A stretch of DNA of 64,000 nucleotides, from NCBI GenBank assembly GCA_016858145.1, contig JAEHOE010000001.1:310001-374000 (forward strand), written 5' to 3'. Positions within the stretch are counted from its first letter, which is position 1; each line of letters starts with the position of its first letter. Position numbers and translations under genes: made by a program. The notes below the pieces were generated by a model, which worked only from the letters and a program-made list of their open reading frames with translations, was not told the DNA's origin and made no database searches. Positions 58,701-64,000 of the stretch are shown piece by piece. This stretch comes from Edaphochlamys debaryana. Its lineage: Eukaryota; Chlorophyta; Chlorophyceae; Chlamydomonadales.

Positions 58701-61700
58701 TCGCCAAGCCCTAACGCAACCCCGGCAACCCCAGGGCCTGGGCCCGGCTGTGTCGGCGCCGCCGCGGCCGGGTCTCTGCCGGGGCCGGGGCCGCTGCCTG
58801 GGGCAGCTGTGTCGAGACTGACGCTGAGGCCGGGTGGGGCCAGGGGCGGGGCAGGTGGGGGGTCGCCAGCGGGGGGGGGCGAGGACGCGAGCCCGAGCGC
58901 CCGTGACAGCGCATCCTGACGGCGGGGTGATGGGGGACAGGCAACCACAATGATCTTATCGTGCGATGGGGCACCACGCCATGTGTCCGGGGAAAGGCAA
59001 AACATCGATGTCAACTTCTGGAGCACTTCGCCACTGAATGGCATCCCGGCCCTAGACTCCCTGCTGGCCCCGCCCTCACGCACGCACTCACCCGCACCAG
59101 CGCAGCCCGCACGCCCTCCTCCAGGGGTGTGCACGCCCCCGCTGCGTCCGGCCTCAGCACCAGCTCCACCGCCGTAGCGCCCACCCGGGCAGCAGCAGCG
59201 GCGGGGGTGCAGAGCCTGCGCGGAAGGTGAAGGGCACTTTAAGAAGGAAGAAGTGTCGTGGGCTCGTGTGGGTGCTACCCTAGAGCGGGGCTCAAGCGGG
59301 GTAGATTACATCCCGACCGCCTGCACCTGACGGGTAATGGCCGTGCCATCAGCGCAGCCGAGATGGCTGCGGCGACGGCGGAAGCATTGACGGGGCTCCC
59401 GGGCGTGGCGAGGAGCAGTGTGACGTTCACGGAGCCGAGCATGGGTGCGCCACCAGCGTCCGCAGGACACGGCGCGGCCTGGGTCCCCGCCGCGTTGTTT
59501 CCGCTTCCACCAGGGGAGGCTGGAGGGGCCGAACAGGCCGGGCTTGGGGTTGCAGGGCTTGTGCTACCAACTGGGTAAGCGCAGGCCCAGTCGGAGAGGG
59601 TGGCAGCGGCGCCGGTGGGGCCAGCGGCCGACGCCACGGCGGCTGCGAAGTCGGCTTGGAGGGCGTCGCAGGGCACCGGCTCCGAGCCCATCCATGCCAC
59701 CAGCCTGCATTTGCGGTGTGGTGCGGGCGGTGCAGGGCAGAGAGTGGGGATTGTGCACGGTGCACAGCTACAGATGAGGCATAACGAAGGGAAGGCGAGC
59801 CCCCACCCCCTAGCCAGGAAGAAGTACGAAGCGCTACAGGATCGCAGGCCTGGCCCACCTGTACGACATGTCGTTGTAGTACGACACTACCCTGACTGAT
59901 ACCAGCCGGGACGCCACATCAGCTCTTGCGAACGCCACGTCAGCCAGGGCCTGCGTGCTGACCTCCGCGCCCACCACCAGTGTCATGGAGCAATCGTCGG
60001 CGCGGGGCGCGGCTGCTGGGCCGTCGGGCCCTTGGACGGGCAGGAAAGGCGGGGGCGGGGGCAGGGGCGGCGCCGTAACTGCCGGCGAGGTTGGGGCTTG
60101 TTTGGGAGGTCTCGGCGGGGAAGGCACACGGGGAAGGATCAAGCCCGATGGCGGGTCTGTGGTGGCGGTGGCGGGCTGGGCCGGGGGAAGGGCGGGTGGG
60201 GCGCTGATGGGGACTGTGGCTCCCATGGGCGGTGCGGACAAAGGGTCAGGAGGGGGCCGTGTAGGCTCGGGCAAAGGGCTCGGCGGGGCCAAGGGCCATG
60301 CCGCAGGTGGGGGAGAAGCCGTCGGCAGCACCGGCGCTGGCGGAGACAGTGGCGGTCCCGGGGGCTGCGCGTCAGCACCCGCAGCCGGCGGTGTGCCAGG
60401 CCCGCTGGGCGGGGGCTGGCGCCTCGGCAGCAGCGGAGGTGGAACCGGCGTCGTGTCAGGCACTTCTCCGCTTGGGGGCAGACTTGGGCCCAGTGGAGGT
60501 GGTCGCGTCCCAGTGCCACTGCCGGGTGGAGCTGTGCCAACCAGCGGAGGGGAGGGGGCGCCCGGCGGAAGCGCAGGATTGCTGCCACCAGCCTCTTCCG
60601 GCGGCGGCGCTTGCGGAGCCGGCAGAGGCGGCGGCGCTGCTGTCGGTTGAAGCCGCGGCGGTGGGTTCTGCGAGGGAGGCTTGGGGCTTAAGAAAGGCGG
60701 GGGCGCAAGCCTTGACGGTGGTTCAGGAGGTGGCGGGGCGGGTGGTGGCGTCGCCCTGGGGGCTGGGAGGAGGAGGGTGGGCGGCGGTGGCGGGGGAGCG
60801 CGTGCGCTGGGATTGCTGCCGATCGGCTGTGCCGCTGGTGGGAGGGCGGGAGAACCGACGTGAGGCGAAGGTGGAGGTGGCGGGGGAGGCGGCGACGCCA
60901 AGGGCGAAGGCGGAGGGCTGAGGGGAGCGCCCGGCTCGAGGCCGAGGGGGGGAAGGGCCGGGGCGGGTGGGGAGCGGCTCGGGCCAAGTGGCGCCGGGGA
61001 CGGCGGAGAGGGCTGCACGCACCCGAGGGGGTGGCAACGGAGCGCTTGCGGGCGGAGGGGCGGGCAGGGTTGGCTCCGGGCTGACAGGGGGGGCCTGCGG
61101 TGTGCGGAAACGGGATCGCCGGCAAGGGCCTGGGCGGGGCTCCATCTCCCGCTGTGGGGCCAGGGCTGGGCGGGGCGGGGCCTGGCGGGGACCGCTCGGG
61201 CCCCGTTGTGCCCGGGCCTGCTGGGCGGCCGGGCGGCAGCGGCGGAACGCCCTTCCAAGGGGAGGCACCGGTACTCCTCCCGTGGGGCTTTCGAGTGGCG
61301 GCGGAGGTGGTATCAAGGACACGGTTGGCGGGCTGAGCGGCGGTGGGCGGCTGGACGGAAGGCTGGGTGGTGCGGGCGTGGGGTGCGGACGCTTTGGAGC
61401 CATCCGGGCGTCCGGCGGTGGCACTGGCGGCGGGGGAAGGGGCGACCGTCTGTCCCGGAGGTCCGCTGCCGACGGCTCCTCCGGAAGGGCCAGACGGCGC
61501 CGCAAGGGGAGCAGGAGGGGCAGGCGCAGAGGGCGTGGAGAGGGGGGGTAGAGGGAGGGTGGGGCTCGGCGGCGGTGGGAGGGGACTAGCCGGCGGAGGC
61601 GGAGGCGGCTGCAGCAGGGCAGGTGAAGGAGCTGGTGGCTCGGGCCCGGCGCCATAAGGGGTATCCAAGGGCTGCGGAGTGCCGGGTGTGGGGCTTAAGG

Positions 61701-64000
61701 ACGGCCCGAGCCCCGGCTGCGGTAGCGGCGGCGGTGGCGGTGGCGGGTGCCAGGGCGGCAGTGCAGGCGTGGGCAGGGGCCGTGGGGCCGCTGGTGCATG
61801 TGGTGGAAAGCGGGGTGCCGGAGGGGGGCTGCCGGCCAGCACCAGGGGCGCCGAGGGGGGCGTCCCAGGGGCGAGGGGAGGGGTCTCGGGGGTGGGAACA
61901 ACTGGAGGCCCAAGCGGCGGTGGGAGATGCTGGGGGTGGGGCGGAACCGGCGGTTCTGTCGGCTCTTGTGATGGCGGTTGGAGCTTGGGCAAATCTGGCG
62001 GCGGCTGGGGCGGACCCCACACGGCGCTCGGGCTCGGGGAAACAAGGTCGAGGGGCGGGTGAGGCGCCGGGCTTGGGCTGGACGAAGGTGGGCTGGGCAC
62101 TGGTGTCTCGGGGACTGGCCGGGGCGTGGCAGGAGGCCCAGAAAGTGGGGGTAGAGGGGTCACTGGTGCAGCCTGCGGCGGCTGAGGCGAGGTCGCCTGG
62201 ACGACGGGTATGTGTGGGCTGGAGGGCAGCGGAGCCTCCGCTGACGGCGACAGCGGAGGCTGAGGCGACGGCGGCGGCGGCTCTGGGCTCGGGGGCAGCG
62301 GCGGCTGAGGCGAGGGTGGTGGCGAGCTAGGGCGCTGGGGACTCGGAGGTGGTGGAGGAGGAGGCGAGGGCGGCAGAGGGCTAGGCGGATGTGGGCTCGG
62401 GGGCAGCGGGGGCTGAGGCGACGGCAGTGGAGGGCTCGGCGGCTGTGGGCTTAGGAGCTGTGGCGGCTAAGGCGAGGGCGGCGGAGGGCTCGGCGGCTCA
62501 GGGCTCGGGGGTAGTGGAGGCGGAGGCGAGGGCGGCTCAGGGCTAGGCGGCTGTGGGCTCGGGGGCAGTGGCGGCTGAGGCGAGGGTGGTTGGGGGAGAG
62601 GCGGCTCAGGGCTTTGGGGCAGCGATGGCGGAGGGCAGGGCGGCGGAGGGCTCGGCAGCTCAGGGCTCGGGGGGAGTGGAGGAGGAGGCGAGGGCGGCTC
62701 GGGGCTCGGCGGCTGTGGGCTAGGGGGCAGCAAAGGCTGAGGCGAGGGTGGTGGGGGGAGAGGCGGCTCGGGGCTTGGGGGCAGCGGTGGCTGAGGGGAG
62801 GGCGGCGGAGGGCTCGGCGGCTCAGGGCTCGGGGTTAGTGGCGGAGGAGGCGAGGGCGGCTCGGGGCTAGGCGGCTGTGGGCTCGGGGGCAGTAGCGGCT
62901 GGGGCGAGGGTGGTGGGGGGAGAGGCGGCTCGGGGCTTGGGGGCAGCAGTGGCTGAGGGAAGGGCGGCGGAGGGCTCGGCGGCTCAGGGCTCGGGGGCAG
63001 CGGTGGCTGGGGGTAGGGCGGCTCGGGGCTAGGCGGCTGTGGGCTAGGGGGCAGCGGCGGCTGAGGCGAGGGTGGTGGGGGGCTAGGCGGCTCGGGGCTT
63101 GGGGGCAGCAGTGGCTGAGGGGAGGGCGGCGGAGGGGTCGGCGGCTCAGGGCTCGGGGGCAGCGGTGGCTGGGGGGAGGGCGGTGGGGGGCTAGGCGGCT
63201 GTGGGCTCGGGGGTACTGGAGGAGGAGGCCAGGGCGGTGGGGGGAGAGGCGGCTCGGGGCTTGGCGGCAGCAGTGGCGGAGGGGAGGGCGGCGGAGGGCT
63301 CGGCGGCTCAGGGCTCGGGGGCAGCGGTGGCTGGGGGTAGGGCGGCTCGGGGCTAGGCGGCTGTGGGCTAGGGGGCAGCGGCGGCTGAGGCGAGGGTGGT
63401 GGGGGGCTAGGCGGCTCGGGGCTTGGGGGCAGCAGTGGCTGAGGGGAGGGCGGCGGAGGGGTCGGCGGCTGAGGGCTTGGGGGCAGCGGTGGCTGGGGGT
63501 AGGGCGGCTCGGGGCTAGGCGGCTGTGGGCTAGGGGGCAGCGGGGGCTGAGGCGAGGGTGGTGGGGGGCTAGGCGGCTCGGGGCTAGGGGGAAGCGGCGG
63601 AGGAGGCGAGGGCGGCGGAGGGCTCGGCGGCTCAGGGCTTGGGGGCAGCGGTGGCTGGGGGGAGGGCGGTGGGGGGCTCGGCGGTTGTGGGCTAGACGGC
63701 AACGGTGGCGGAGGGGACAGCGGCGGTGGGCTAGGGGGATCGGGGCTTGGGGGAGGCGGAGGCTGCGGCGACGGTAGGGGCGGGGCAGGAGGTCCCAGGC
63801 TTGGAGGCAGCGGAGGCGGGGAGGGCCAAGGTGGGAGGGGGCTTCGGGAGCAGGGCTTGGTGGGGAAGGTGGCGGCGGCGACGGTGGTTTAGGAGGTGGC
63901 GGGCTGTACGGCCCCACCAGAGACCCCGTGGCCGTACTGCTGTACGACGTGCCATTGGCCAGGCACGTCACGCCCGCCACGGCGTTCACGTCCAGCAGGT
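55767..64000 (-). CDS. Membrane-anchored hydroxyproline-rich glycoprotein, 5' end beyond window, frame broken
   Basis: Read on the minus strand: a long exon 59859 to beyond 64000, then 59327-59704, 59092-59215, and 59017 down to 55767 with a frame break near 57946. At the window edge, [18 protein letters not shown] precedes [18 protein letters not shown] and then nearly 4 kb of [22 protein letters not shown] repeats. This is an extensin/pherophorin-like stalk whose prolines would be hydroxylated and glycosylated. Then comes a Cys-containing extracellular part ([49 protein letters not shown]). One transmembrane helix follows ([20 protein letters not shown], about 58570-58640) with a basic stop-transfer ([11 protein letters not shown]). 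The cytoplasmic tail of about 850 residues is Ala/Ser/Gly-rich and ends at 55767. The likely place is cell wall or plasma membrane. Frame changes and an in-frame TAG are described in the findings. It may be a pseudogene or an assembly artefact within a real gene. Confidence 0.7.
58562..58642 (-). other. Transmembrane segment of the hydroxyproline-rich protein
   Basis: An uninterrupted hydrophobic stretch of about 22 residues ([20 protein letters not shown]) is followed by [10 protein letters not shown], giving a type I topology: Pro-rich part outside, Ala/Ser-rich tail inside. This is the only clear membrane helix in the visible part of the gene. Confidence 0.8.
62467..63702 (-). repeat. Proline-rich repeat block of the hydroxyproline-rich gene
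   Basis: Some 1.2 kb of degenerate repeats encode [20 protein letters not shown] variants with Gln, Glu and Leu at alternating positions. Higher-order units of about 240-300 bp recur: for example the blocks near 62980-63080 and 63300-63400 are almost identical. Such arrays expand and contract easily and are hard to assemble. Confidence 0.9.

Noticed and set aside
59955..61657. Gly-rich plus-strand frames opposite the Pro-rich stalk
   Set aside because: Antisense of CCN-rich proline codons always gives Gly/Arg-rich open frames; the extracellular and membrane domains are on the minus strand.
1..64000. tRNA, rRNA or intact transposon genes
   Set aside because: I looked for GTTCGANNC-type T-loops, rRNA cores, reverse transcriptase and transposase motifs and saw none; a tRNAscan or RepeatMasker run would be decisive.

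Overview
The window looks like nuclear DNA of a volvocine green alga (Chlamydomonas/Volvox relatives); the species cannot be fixed from sequence alone. Reasons: very high GC; intron-rich genes (about 110 introns inferred) with G-rich intron starts and C-rich polypyrimidine tracts before AG; candidate TGTAA poly(A) signals; a giant (Ser)Pro-rich wall-type protein; alanine/glycine-rich inserts; and best-recognised proteins that fit this group. I assembled most gene models exon by exon. Splice phases agree at every junction of the eight models that are complete in the window, and at every inferred junction of the truncated Dicer-like gene.

Layout, left to right. 1-7848 (minus): Dicer-like / SF2 helicase gene, 3' end outside the window. 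8485-13592 (plus): secreted protein with two fucolectin-type (F5/8C-like) domains, a Cys-module repeated three times and DCDGDG repeats; it diverges from the Dicer-like gene. 15097-21522 (plus): a single polypeptide fusing methylthioribose-1-phosphate isomerase (MtnA) and methylthioribose kinase (MtnK), two consecutive steps of methionine salvage. 22277-24471 and 24810-27120 (both minus): tandem paralogues with an F-box-like N-terminus and ankyrin-like repeats. 27636-29930 (plus): F-box/leucine-rich-type protein. 32054-35688 (minus): unrecognised coiled-coil protein, possibly a degenerate PD-(D/E)XK nuclease-like family member. 37403-42799 (minus): TSR1, a 40S ribosome biogenesis factor. 43214-53078 (plus): plant-type phosphoenolpyruvate carboxylase in 30 exons, diverging from TSR1 across 414 bp. 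55767 to beyond 64000 (minus): membrane-anchored hydroxyproline-rich glycoprotein with a very long Pro-rich stalk; its 5' end is outside the window and its reading frame is broken in several places.

The genes do not form an operon-like functional unit. TSR1 (translation capacity), PEPC (anaplerotic carbon), MtnAK (sulfur/methionine salvage) and the Dicer-like gene (RNA silencing) are ordinary cell functions. The lectin-like and hydroxyproline-rich proteins point to the extracellular matrix. The most interesting signals are the MtnA-MtnK fusion, a sequence element shared near the 5' splice sites of three introns in two unrelated genes (introner-like), several GC-AG introns, a new-looking triplicated Cys module in the lectin-like protein, and the interrupted frame of the Pro-rich gene. 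No tRNA, rRNA, CRISPR array, insertion sequence or intact transposon was found.
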